A DNA stretch of 61,479 nucleotides, taken from positions 1 to 61,479 of the forward strand of contig JAJPXQ010000119.1 of NCBI GenBank assembly GCA_021205385.1. Direction: 5' to 3'. This document shows, in pieces, positions 9,569-17,545 of this stretch (position 1 is the stretch's first letter; each line of letters begins with the position of its first letter). The stretch is from Lachnospiraceae bacterium (GTDB lineage: Bacteria; Bacillota; Clostridia; Lachnospirales; Lachnospiraceae). Below the pieces are notes generated by a model. That model was not told the origin of the DNA and made no database searches. It worked only from the letters and a program-made list of their open reading frames with translations. A program made the position numbers and the translations under genes.

Positions 9569-10913
9569 GGTTCTGTCCGTCCTCCACTCCCTCCGTACTC
9601 TCTTTCGTAAACATGATCTTCAGCGTCAGGAAGATCAGCCGGATATCCAGAAGGATCGAATAACTCTCGATGTACATCAGATCCAGCTTTAGCTTGTCCA
9701 GCGGAGTCGTGTTGTATTTTCCGTAAATCTGCGCATAGCCGGTCAGCCCCGCCTTCACCTTCAGCCGATAGATGAATTCCGGCGTCTCGCGGCAGAACTC
9801 CTCGATGTACTGCTGGCGTTCCGGACGCGGCCCGACGATGCTCATGTCGCCCTTCAGAATATTCAGAAGCTGCGGCAGCTCGTCCAGCCTGGTCGCACGG
9901 ATGAAGTGACCGACCTTCGTGATGCGGCTGTCGTTCTTCGTAGAAAACTGCGCGCCATATTTCTCCGCATCCACAACCATACTGCGAAATTTATAGATAA
10001 AGAATTTTCTGCCTCCGATCGTCACGCGCTCCTGCTTATAGAGCGCAGGGCCGCCGTCCTCCAGCCGGATCGCAATCGCGGTCAACAGCATAAAGGGGGA
10101 GGCGATCACGAGAAGAATCGCAGAAATCACAATATCCATCGCGCGTTTTGCGATGCGCTGCTCGAAGGAGAGCCCCGCATTGCGCAGCAGCAGAAAAGGA
10201 GTATCAAAGGAATGCACACGATCTGCTCCGCGCAGCAGAATATCGGAAATCTCCGGCGCGATGTAGACGCGGATGGACTGTTCATAGCAGAATTTGACCA
10301 GAATATTGCGCTTGGACTCGTCGAGGCCATAGAGCATCATCGCGTCGCAGTTCTGAATCTCCCGCTGCAGATTTGCCAGAGGCTCCGAGGTCGGAACACA
10401 GCGGGAAATCTCGTACAGGTCTTTCCGCACGGAAAGCTTCTGCTCAAGATCAGCCCGATACTGCTGATCGCAGACCAGCAACAGCCGCTTGGGTGGAAAC
10501 AGCCGGCGGAGCATGCCGTCAGAGAGCTGGTTCACGATCGCCGCAACCACCAGATCCGCCACACACAGCGCGACCATCGGCCAGGCGGTCGGAAAGGGGA
10601 AGCGGCCAAATACCATGATGATCTGAATATACATCACCGCATTCGCGAACAGCGAACCCAGCGTCTGGGACAGGATGAGCTGTCCCTTGGTATAGTACGC
10701 GTATTTTGTGCCGCCGTACATATAAATAAAAATGACCAGATAAAACAGATAGAATCCGATCATCATCAGATTCCCTTTGTTTTCAAAAGCCGCCCATCGG
10801 CGCTCATTATAAATAATATACCAGACAGCCGAGAAAAGGGCGGTCTCTATCAGTATCTCCAGTCCCGCGATGCCAAGACGGAGCAGGCGCTTGAACTGAT
10901 CATATTTATCCAT
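9561..10913 (-). CDS. Initiating polyprenyl glycosylphosphotransferase (WbaP/WcaJ-like)
   Basis: This 450-residue protein has four or five N-terminal membrane helices, a central Rossmann-like region, and a C-terminal bacterial sugar transferase domain from about residue 245. The catalytic part shows KFRSM, the acidic pair in [18 protein letters not shown], and IVGPRPER. It moves a sugar phosphate from a UDP-sugar to undecaprenyl phosphate, the first step of a repeat unit. It is the first gene of the reverse operon down to 613. Its promoter (10947-10975) mirrors the promoter of the forward gene at 11058. A second, short initiating enzyme is at 32012-32635. Confidence 0.92.
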   Translation of the reverse strand: MDKYDQFKRLLRLGIAGLEILIETALFSAVWYIIYNERRWAAFENKGNLMMIGFYLFYLVIFIYMYGGTKYAYYTKGQLILSQTLGSLFANAVMYIQIIMVFGRFPFPTAWPMVALCVADLVVAAIVNQLSDGMLRRLFPPKRLLLVCDQQYRADLEQKLSVRKDLYEISRCVPTSEPLANLQREIQNCDAMMLYGLDESKRNILVKFCYEQSIRVYIAPEISDILLRGADRVHSFDTPFLLLRNAGLSFEQRIAKRAMDIVISAILLVIASPFMLLTAIAIRLEDGGPALYKQERVTIGGRKFFIYKFRSMVVDAEKYGAQFSTKNDSRITKVGHFIRATRLDELPQLLNILKGDMSIVGPRPERQQYIEEFCRETPEFIYRLKVKAGLTGYAQIYGKYNTTPLDKLKLDLMYIESYSILLDIRLIFLTLKIMFTKESTEGVEDGQNHA

Positions 10914-10946
10914 GGAAATCGCTACCTCATAAACATAGTCTATTGT

Positions 10947-10975
10947 ATTTTACCACTTCCGGCATGTTTTTACAA
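10947..10975 (-). promoter_or_regulatory. Promoter of the first glycan operon
   Basis: On the reverse strand TTGTAA (10975-10970) and TAAAAT (10952-10947) are separated by exactly 17 bases. The box sits in the 144-base gap between the divergent genes at 10913 and 11058. The -35 is part of a perfect palindrome shared with the divergent promoter. The upstream sequence GTCTTGTAAAA is also found at the promoter of the 35653 operon. Confidence 0.7.
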
Positions 10976-10988
10976 GACAGCTTGTAAA
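10969..10988. promoter_or_regulatory. Perfect palindrome covering both -35 boxes of divergent promoters (candidate operator)
   Basis: The sequence TTTACAAG ACAG CTTGTAAA has two 8-base arms that are exact reverse complements with a 4-base spacer. Each arm contains one of the two -35 boxes, and both -10 boxes lie at mirror positions around the centre at 10978/10979. A symmetric protein bound here would cover both promoters. Alternatively the symmetry follows simply from two identical -35 sites placed back to back. Confidence 0.6.
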
Positions 10989-11010
10989 TCCGCCCTTTTT
11001 CCCTTATAAT
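10982..11010 (+). promoter_or_regulatory. Promoter of the forward GT2 gene
   Basis: TTGTAA at 10982-10987 and TATAAT at 11005-11010 are 17 bases apart, near the sigma-A consensus. Transcription would begin near 11017, followed by a strong SD sequence AGAGGAGG at 11027-11034. Confidence 0.7.
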
Positions 11011-11057
11011 GAGCCCTAGAAAACAGAGAGGAGGCGGTCGTTCTGGCTGCTCTGACA

Positions 11058-11831
11058 TTGTCGGTCATCACAGTCTGCAGGAATGCGAAAGCAGCGCTGC
11101 AGACTACCATAGAAAGTGTATTGTCACAGGATTTTACGGATTTTGAATATCTGATCATCGACGGCGCTTCCGACGACGGGACAGCGACATTCCTCGATGA
11201 GGCAAAGCGTACATTCGACAGAAAAAAGATTCCCTTCCGCTATCTTTCCGAGGCGGATCAGGGCATCTACGACGCCATGAACAAAGGAACCCGGATGGCG
11301 GCGGGCGAGTGGCTCCTGTTCTTAAACGCGGGAGATCGCCTTGCTTCCGCTCATATTCTCCAGGATCTTTTCCCCGCTGAAAAGGACGCGCAGATCCTCT
11401 ACGGAGACACGATCTGCATCTACCAGGGCGGACAGAAGCTCTATCCCGCGCTGCCGCTTTCTCGCCTGACGGAGGAGATGGCCTTCTGCCACCAGTCAGC
11501 TTTTATAAGACGCGGACTGCTGCTGGAGACCCCCTACGATCTCTCCTACCGCGTCTGTGCTGATCACCATTTCTTTCTGCGCATGTACCTGGCCGGCAAG
11601 GTCTTTGTATATCGGCAGACGCCGATCGCAGTCTATGAGATCGCCGGATATTCCGACAACAACAAGCTGCGCGCCCACAGCGAGCAGCTGCGCATGCAGC
11701 GGGAGCTCGGCGTCTTTCATCTCAGCCCTTCGCGTCTTTTACGCGAGTGTGTATTCTACCTGAAGCTGGGCGTCAAGCGCATCTTCGGTCAGCGGCTCAT
11801 CGATCAGGTGCGGAGACGGCGCCTTCGGTAA
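11058..11831 (+). CDS. GT2-family glycosyltransferase (start codon uncertain)
   Basis: The protein of about 257 residues has the GT-A start SVITVCRNAKAALQTTIESV, the DGASDDGT loop near residue 37, and a C-terminal part in which CADHHFFLRMYLAG marks the acceptor side. It resembles the WcaA/EpsH-type enzymes of capsule loci. The TTG at 11058 is the first conventional start, but it lies 23 bases after the SD sequence. A CTG at 11043, in the same frame and 8 bases after the SD, would add LAALT and looks better placed. Its last 35 bases overlap the end of the opposing gene. It is the only forward gene before 36711. Confidence 0.85.
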   Translation: MSVITVCRNAKAALQTTIESVLSQDFTDFEYLIIDGASDDGTATFLDEAKRTFDRKKIPFRYLSEADQGIYDAMNKGTRMAAGEWLLFLNAGDRLASAHILQDLFPAEKDAQILYGDTICIYQGGQKLYPALPLSRLTEEMAFCHQSAFIRRGLLLETPYDLSYRVCADHHFFLRMYLAGKVFVYRQTPIAVYEIAGYSDNNKLRAHSEQLRMQRELGVFHLSPSRLLRECVFYLKLGVKRIFGQRLIDQVRRRRLR

Positions 11832-13404
11832 ACGACGGCGCTTCTTTTATCAGCGCGAAGACGGTCAGCACCGGTGCAAGCAAAAAGGTCACATAGAAGA
11901 AACGGTCGTCCCGGCCCGTGAGGAACAGCATCGTTCCAAAGTTATAAGTAAAGACGGAGACGCAGGCAAGGAGCCTCTTCCAGTCATCCGGATTGCGAAG
12001 ATTCAGCTTTCCGCACATACAGACCAGAACGACCAGATCCATGATTCCGATATAGCAGAAGAAATATTTCAGGAAACTGTTGTAGAATACCTTGCAATAG
12101 GCTTCCAGACCATTCAGCAGCGCCCGGTTTCCCGCGTACTCGACCTCAAACTCCTCCGGTCCTTCCAGAATTTCGTAAAAATAGCTGTTTCCATCCAGAG
12201 AATAGACCATCCTCGTCAGAGTGAGGAAAGACTCCGCCGCGGACGCCGGCGCCCTGAGCGTGCAGCGCAGCGTCATGCGCAGGATCGAGAGCACATCGGT
12301 CTCCTCAATCACCGTCAGATCCGCATATCCGCTTCGTTTCAGATTGTTAAAACTTCCACAGGTGTAATAAGTCTCCCAGGTCTCCTGATCCGCGATCGCA
12401 TAGACGAATTCCTGCGTCTCCTCGTCCAGCACCTCCGGGTGCGTGACCACCACGTTCCCGATGATTGTCATCGGGCAGCCCAGCGTCTCCATATGTCGCG
12501 CGCCCGGCGCGCTCACATCAAAGGCGCTGTACAGGGGGCCTCTGACGCCCCAGGTGAGAAGAGCGATCAGCACAAGCACTTTCAGATTTCCCCTGAGGTT
12601 TTTCACACACAGGAGCACACAGACCAGGATCGGCAGCGTCAGCAGGATCGCGTTGTGCCGCACCAGCGTGGCAATCACAAAGACGACTGCGAACAGAAGC
12701 TTGCGCCAGATACTTCTCAACCACTCTCCATGGGAATAGTAGATCTGCATGGCAAAAAGGAGGAGCAGAGTCCCCCACAGGGCCAGCGAGGTATCCTTCA
12801 GGGGATGCACACTCATCTTGCCGGTAATCGGATTCAGAAGGATAAATACAAGAATCCCGATCACGATCCGGTGATGAATCACCCGCGAAAGCACGGCACT
12901 GGCATAACACAGCACCGACGCAAACAGCAGGATCTGAAAGAAAACCACGGAGCCCGCCCAGCCGTTCGTCAGTTTCAAGGGCAGAGTAAAGCTCAGGAGC
13001 GTATGCAGCGCGGGATGCCAGTCACTGTAGCTTCCGCTGACTGCCTGCTGCCACTGCTCTGCCGTATCAAAAATAATGGCGCCCGGATAGAATCCGATAT
13101 ACCACAAAAGCAGTACCAGAAAGGAGACAAGCCAGACCCCGCACAAAAAGCAGTTCCGCTTTTTCCGGCTCATGGAGACCGGACGGAGCGCCTGCAGCGG
13201 AATTTTCTGTATCCCGCGGATGATCCACGGAGCCGCCAGGACAGCCAGCACGCAGCCGGCCGCGAGCAGCAGCAGTTTGATCTTTCCTGGCATTCCGGAG
13301 ACGCCCGCCAGCGCATAATAAAGGCTGATGGCCACCACCACAGCCAGATAGATACACAGGATGACTCCATTGAGACCCTGCATCTTTTTCCATATCCTGC
13401 TCAT
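11797..13404 (-). CDS. DUF6020-like polytopic membrane protein, GT-C candidate
   Basis: About 535 residues with ten or more hydrophobic helices. The outer-loop block GFYPGAIIFDTAEQWQQAV followed by YSDWHPALHTLL is shared with the paralogue at 40093-41631, as is a soluble region with MTIIGNVVVTHPE and LDEETQEFVYAIADQETWE. I recognise this as the DUF6020 type found in Firmicutes glycan loci. Activity is not known to me, and a lipid-linked sugar transferase is a guess from topology. The frame opens at a GTG at 13431, but the ATG at 13404 has a perfect AAGGAGGG site 8 bases upstream, so I start there. It is the last gene of the long reverse operon. Confidence 0.8.
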   Translation of the reverse strand: MSRIWKKMQGLNGVILCIYLAVVVAISLYYALAGVSGMPGKIKLLLLAAGCVLAVLAAPWIIRGIQKIPLQALRPVSMSRKKRNCFLCGVWLVSFLVLLLWYIGFYPGAIIFDTAEQWQQAVSGSYSDWHPALHTLLSFTLPLKLTNGWAGSVVFFQILLFASVLCYASAVLSRVIHHRIVIGILVFILLNPITGKMSVHPLKDTSLALWGTLLLLFAMQIYYSHGEWLRSIWRKLLFAVVFVIATLVRHNAILLTLPILVCVLLCVKNLRGNLKVLVLIALLTWGVRGPLYSAFDVSAPGARHMETLGCPMTIIGNVVVTHPEVLDEETQEFVYAIADQETWETYYTCGSFNNLKRSGYADLTVIEETDVLSILRMTLRCTLRAPASAAESFLTLTRMVYSLDGNSYFYEILEGPEEFEVEYAGNRALLNGLEAYCKVFYNSFLKYFFCYIGIMDLVVLVCMCGKLNLRNPDDWKRLLACVSVFTYNFGTMLFLTGRDDRFFYVTFLLAPVLTVFALIKEAPSFTEGAVSAPDR

Positions 13405-13427
13405 ATTTTCTTTCCCTCCTTGTCCGC

Positions 13428-15701
13428 TCACTCTGTCTTCTCAAAAACAGCCTCGAGCTGCGCGCCGCCATCCGACAGATCCACCGTGATCGTCTCTTCA
13501 GAGCTCTCCACGCTGCCCGTCCAGCCGACAAAGCGATATCCATCCGCAGCCACCGCGGTCAGCGTGAGCGGATAATCGCTGTAATATTTTCCGGTCCATG
13601 TGCCTTCCGAAAGATCCGGCGTACAGGTATTCAGCTGCACGCTTCCGCCATCCGGATCGCTGGTGGAAAGCGTCAGCTCCTCCAGCGTGCCGTTCAGTGA
13701 AAATTCCTCCGCCAGATACTCTGCCGCGTAGTCGAATCGGAGCAGGAAAAAGTCGTCATGCCAGTGGACATCCTCGCCCCACTTTTCGAGTACCCGCGTG
13801 ACATTTTCCACCGAGAAACAGGTATTTGCCATATCCAGGAAGGAAGTGACAAACTGCTCCCGGAAACTCTCATTCTCACGCAGCGCGCTGAAAATAATCA
13901 TCTCATCCATCGACGAGCCGTTTACGTCGAAGCGGATCGGCGCTGTGAAGGAGTTCAGCTCCGCCATATTGTCGACGCCGTAGAAATCCAGATGGCTCGT
14001 CTCTACATAGTCCATATCGTAGATGAGCCAGCGGAATTTCCCATCCCCGTATTCCGTTCCCTCATCCTCATAAGTCCTCCAGGTCAGCTGGTTGTAGCGG
14101 TCGGACATATCCATATTGCACAGATAAATATTCGTGACCATAAAGTCGATGTAGCTCTGCATGTCGATCTTCTCACAGGCTTCCTCGAAGGCCTCTGCCG
14201 TGGAGAAATCTCCGTTCTGAAAATATTCCATCAGCTCAGCAAATTCGGCCTCCACAGAACTGTCCCCGCCGCCGGTCACGGAATAATTCCGCAGGATCGC
14301 CACACCCTCCATATCGACGCCATACTTTTCACTGAGATAATATTTGCTGTATTTTTCCTGGATGTAGGTCGTGTACCAGTATTCCCCGTTCAGAAAGACG
14401 ACAACCTCCCGCGCGGACTGCGTACCGACGCTCCGCTCCTCCACCAGCTCCTGCATCGCCACATTCGCGAAGCCCGAACGCAGCGCAAAGGAGTGAAGCT
14501 TCTTTCCCTCCAGAATCTCATAGTCAAAATAATCGCTGCCGCTGTACTCCTCGCGCGCGTAGACGCTGAAGCGCTTCTTCGCCGATGCTCTGGAGGAGCC
14601 GCCCTGTATCCGCAGGCCGACCGCCTGATTCAGCACACTGTCTCCCGACTCAAACATTTCCAGATTGCTGTCGATCTCCCACAGCGATCCCTTCTGCTCA
14701 TAGTTCGGCGTCGGTTCCTCCTCTTCAGAACCCGAGAGATACCATTCGTCGTATTCCTTTCCGGTGACATAGATGCCCTCCTCACCGAAGAGGTCCTCCG
14801 GATCCGCCACCAGGGACAGCACGTCCGCATCCTCATAGGCCGTGAGACCCACAAAGTAGGTTGCCGTCGCGATCTCGCTGAAGTTTCCCTCTTCATCCAC
14901 TGCGATCGCGCGCACGACCGTGCCTTTATCCACATTTTCCTCTGTCGGCGTGTAATTCATCCAGTCTGTCGTCACGTTCTGAATGGCATTGTATACGTTG
15001 GGATTTGCACTGGCATCCTCGATAAAAATGCTTCCCGTATAAACTTCAGACTCCTCCGTCGGCTCGCTGCCGTCCAGCGTATAGTAGATCGTCTCGCCTT
15101 CGCCCGCCACAATCGTCAGATAGAAAGCCTCGCTGTAGAAGCCTCCCTCCGCGGAGAAGAGCGGCGTATCGAGCGTCGCCTCCCGCACTGCCACGCTCCC
15201 ATTGTTCGAAATACCGGGGGATGCTTCCAGGACCGCCCAGGTATCGGCGCCGTCCGCGCTCCTCGCATAGACCGTATCCGCTTTCAGCTCCGGCACTGCC
15301 ACAGAGTCCACGGTATTACCCTCTGCGTCCGTCAGCAGGATCGTCTCTCCTCCGGCGGCGCTGATTCTAAAGGGAAGCGAGTCCTCGCTGTCATCCTGCC
15401 CGTTGGCAAAGAAGACGAAGTACCCTCCTGCCTCGATCGTGACATCCGGCAGCGCAGCCTTGTTCGTCTCCTCCGCGTCGTCCGTGAGATACCAGCCGGA
15501 CAGCGACACGGGCTCTTTCGAGGCATTGTAGAGCTCGATATAATCGCTGCACTCGCCGCCGGAATCTTCGATCACCCGCTTGTTGCTGCTGCAGATCTCA
15601 TTGATACAGACCGTCTGTCCCGGCTCTTCGTATTGACTGAGGACCGCTCCGACCGACAGGCTGCAGACCACAATGATAAGGAGCAGCGCCGCTTTTTTCA
15701 T
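13428..15701 (-). CDS. Secreted CotH-type kinase with N-terminal lamin-tail domain
   Basis: This protein of about 757 residues begins with a signal peptide or anchor helix (about 4-22). A lamin-tail domain follows (about 30-150, with NEICSSNKRVIEDSGGECSDYIELYN). Next come a chitobiase C-terminal-like segment (about 180-270, IYYTLDGSEPTEES) and the CotH kinase domain (about 290-660). The kinase domain shows RIQGGSSRASAKKRF, VVFLNGEYWYTTYIQEKY and a DMD pair in RWLIYDMDYVETS. The end resembles a bacterial surface repeat (FVGWTGSVESSEETI). CotH proteins phosphorylate surface proteins in spores. The substrate here is unknown. The ATG overlaps the preceding stop (ATGA). Confidence 0.85.
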   Translation of the reverse strand: MKKAALLLIIVVCSLSVGAVLSQYEEPGQTVCINEICSSNKRVIEDSGGECSDYIELYNASKEPVSLSGWYLTDDAEETNKAALPDVTIEAGGYFVFFANGQDDSEDSLPFRISAAGGETILLTDAEGNTVDSVAVPELKADTVYARSADGADTWAVLEASPGISNNGSVAVREATLDTPLFSAEGGFYSEAFYLTIVAGEGETIYYTLDGSEPTEESEVYTGSIFIEDASANPNVYNAIQNVTTDWMNYTPTEENVDKGTVVRAIAVDEEGNFSEIATATYFVGLTAYEDADVLSLVADPEDLFGEEGIYVTGKEYDEWYLSGSEEEEPTPNYEQKGSLWEIDSNLEMFESGDSVLNQAVGLRIQGGSSRASAKKRFSVYAREEYSGSDYFDYEILEGKKLHSFALRSGFANVAMQELVEERSVGTQSAREVVVFLNGEYWYTTYIQEKYSKYYLSEKYGVDMEGVAILRNYSVTGGGDSSVEAEFAELMEYFQNGDFSTAEAFEEACEKIDMQSYIDFMVTNIYLCNMDMSDRYNQLTWRTYEDEGTEYGDGKFRWLIYDMDYVETSHLDFYGVDNMAELNSFTAPIRFDVNGSSMDEMIIFSALRENESFREQFVTSFLDMANTCFSVENVTRVLEKWGEDVHWHDDFFLLRFDYAAEYLAEEFSLNGTLEELTLSTSDPDGGSVQLNTCTPDLSEGTWTGKYYSDYPLTLTAVAADGYRFVGWTGSVESSEETITVDLSDGGAQLEAVFEKTE

Positions 15702-16495
15702 TCCTCCCACTTTCTCGTATCCTGTCCTTCCTCATAGTCCATATCTACAAAGATATCAAACTCATCCGTCGAAGCGTATTTGGTATATCCGTAATCTTCC
15801 CATTCTCCTATATACGTACGGGTATTGGAAAAAACCAGAAAGGTGCAGCCCTCGGCCTTCGCCGTCGGGGCAAGCACCGACAGATCAATCTCTGACTCCT
15901 GCGCCTCCAGATACATCTGACCGACCTCGTCGTCGGCCTCGCCCGGATTCAGATAGCGGTAATCATTGCGGCCAAACTCCAGCGTGATGCTCGTGTCATA
16001 CTGCCGGATATAGGGCATAAGCCGATTGGAGACCATCGCGTGGATGTTCTCCGGCAGCAGCTCACAGACATCGATCACATACTGCGGTATCTTATATTCA
16101 TTTGTAGAATCCAGAAATTCCTCCGAGGCGAGCAGCGGAGTCCCGCACAGCACAATCAGGGCAAGGCAGAGCAGGAAGGCCGCCTGTCTGCGCAGCCCGC
16201 TGCACCTGCGAAGAAGCAGGCACAGCGCATAGGGAATAATCACCGCAATCAGAATCAGCCAGAGAATGCGCCAGTATACATTCTCACCCAGCAGCTTCAT
16301 AAACAGCATGCCCGTGGGCGGAAACCAGTAGACAAAAATCGCCGCCAGCGGAAGGACGCCGAGCAGAATTTTCCTCGTCCGGTCGGGCTCCTTCCACAGG
16401 ATCAGGCCCACGCCAAGCAGCAGAAGCGGAAGCATCCACGCTCCTTCAAAGGTCGCTGCAAAATCGGTTGTCGCAATTTCAAAAAATTCCTGCAT
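15698..16495 (-). CDS. Membrane protein with soluble C-terminus; may be the second half of a DUF6077 protein
   Basis: The 265-residue product has about four hydrophobic segments (about 18-130) and a soluble C-terminal part containing YVIDVCELLPENIHAMVSNR and LEFGRNDYRYLNPGE, which resembles the soluble tail of GT-C proteins. Its ATG is in the same reading frame as the upstream DUF6077 gene, separated only by TGA and four codons. A GGGAGG site 6 bases before the ATG supports independent initiation. The two pieces add to about 613 residues, so this may be one gene split by a nonsense mutation, or a genuine two-gene form. I know of no function for this piece alone. Confidence 0.65.
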   Translation of the reverse strand: MQEFFEIATTDFAATFEGAWMLPLLLLGVGLILWKEPDRTRKILLGVLPLAAIFVYWFPPTGMLFMKLLGENVYWRILWLILIAVIIPYALCLLLRRCSGLRRQAAFLLCLALIVLCGTPLLASEEFLDSTNEYKIPQYVIDVCELLPENIHAMVSNRLMPYIRQYDTSITLEFGRNDYRYLNPGEADDEVGQMYLEAQESEIDLSVLAPTAKAEGCTFLVFSNTRTYIGEWEDYGYTKYASTDEFDIFVDMDYEEGQDTRKWEE

Positions 16496-16507
16496 CCGAT
16501 ACCTCCC

Positions 16508-17539
16508 TCAGTGTGTCAGACGGATATAATAAAGTCCGAGCAGAATACAGGGCAGACAGGAAAGAATGCCATACACCAGGTAACGAAGGTCCTTCTTCTG
16601 CAGCGCGAGCAGGAGCACCGTCAGGCCGACAAAGAGCGGCGTGAGCATAATGCCCATGGAAGAGGTCAGGCAACCCGCCAGACCTGTAAGGCCCAGCAGA
16701 ATCCAGTTTTTCGCTCCTCCGTCGCAGACTGCACGCAGGATCCAGTAAAACAGCGTCGGTATCACGATCGCCGCCAGCACGCCCTTTCCGACCCAGGGCG
16801 TGATGGTGAGGAAGGTGAGACCCGTCGTGTGCTCCCCGCTCATAAAGAGGTGGATCAGGATCGCGAACGCGAGGAACATCCCCTGCAGCTGCGTATCGTC
16901 CTCAAACAGCCTTTTCCCAATCAGTACGTAGACCATGTAGGCGAGAGGGATCATCAACCAGGGCAGGATCGTGTGCGCCATGACCGTCGCCGCAACGCCG
17001 AAAATTTTCGAGAGCCAGGCATAAAAAATGGGCCAGAGCGAGAGCACATAGCGCTTGTCGAAGTCAGCCAGCGTGCCGGTCTCCGGATACACCCAGTAGA
17101 TCCGGTCCGAGGAGATCGCCACATTCGCCAGATTCACATAATAGGTATCGTCCCACTCCAGATACATGTGATGATGAAGGAACCACAACTCAAATACGAT
17201 CAACAGGAGAGCCACCAGATGCCCCAGCGTCAGATACTGCCTCCAGTTTCCGATCAGCGCCCGCAGATCCTCCCGTATCTCCCGCCAGCAGGTAAGTCCC
17301 GGCAGGGACAGCGCCGCCACGGCCGCGCTGTAAATGGTCACAAAGCTGCTGAAGCTGGCGAACTTCATGGTCATCGGCACAAGGATCAGCTCCATCAGCG
17401 CCCACCAGCACATTGCCCCGAGCACAATGGAGAAAAGGATTCCTTCTTTTTTCAGTTTTAACAGACGCCGCACTGTGTAGCCCGTCAGACATGTCCCGCC
17501 GAAAAACAACAGGGCGGTCAGTAAAATTTCAAGCCGCAT
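16508..17539 (-). CDS. DUF6077-like polytopic membrane protein
   Basis: The 343-residue protein is almost entirely membrane helices, about ten, with an outer loop HHHMYLEWDDTYYVNLANVA after an early helix. This carries the acidic DD pair expected of GT-C sugar transferases. The arrangement matches what I recall of DUF6077 proteins in clostridial glycan loci. It lacks a soluble C-terminal domain, which the in-frame downstream gene 15698-16495 would supply. The stop is a TGA at 16510-16508. It lies between the EpsG-like polymerase and the CotH kinase in the long operon. Confidence 0.7.
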   Translation of the reverse strand: MRLEILLTALLFFGGTCLTGYTVRRLLKLKKEGILFSIVLGAMCWWALMELILVPMTMKFASFSSFVTIYSAAVAALSLPGLTCWREIREDLRALIGNWRQYLTLGHLVALLLIVFELWFLHHHMYLEWDDTYYVNLANVAISSDRIYWVYPETGTLADFDKRYVLSLWPIFYAWLSKIFGVAATVMAHTILPWLMIPLAYMVYVLIGKRLFEDDTQLQGMFLAFAILIHLFMSGEHTTGLTFLTITPWVGKGVLAAIVIPTLFYWILRAVCDGGAKNWILLGLTGLAGCLTSSMGIMLTPLFVGLTVLLLALQKKDLRYLVYGILSCLPCILLGLYYIRLTH

Positions 17540-17545
17540 CGCTGT

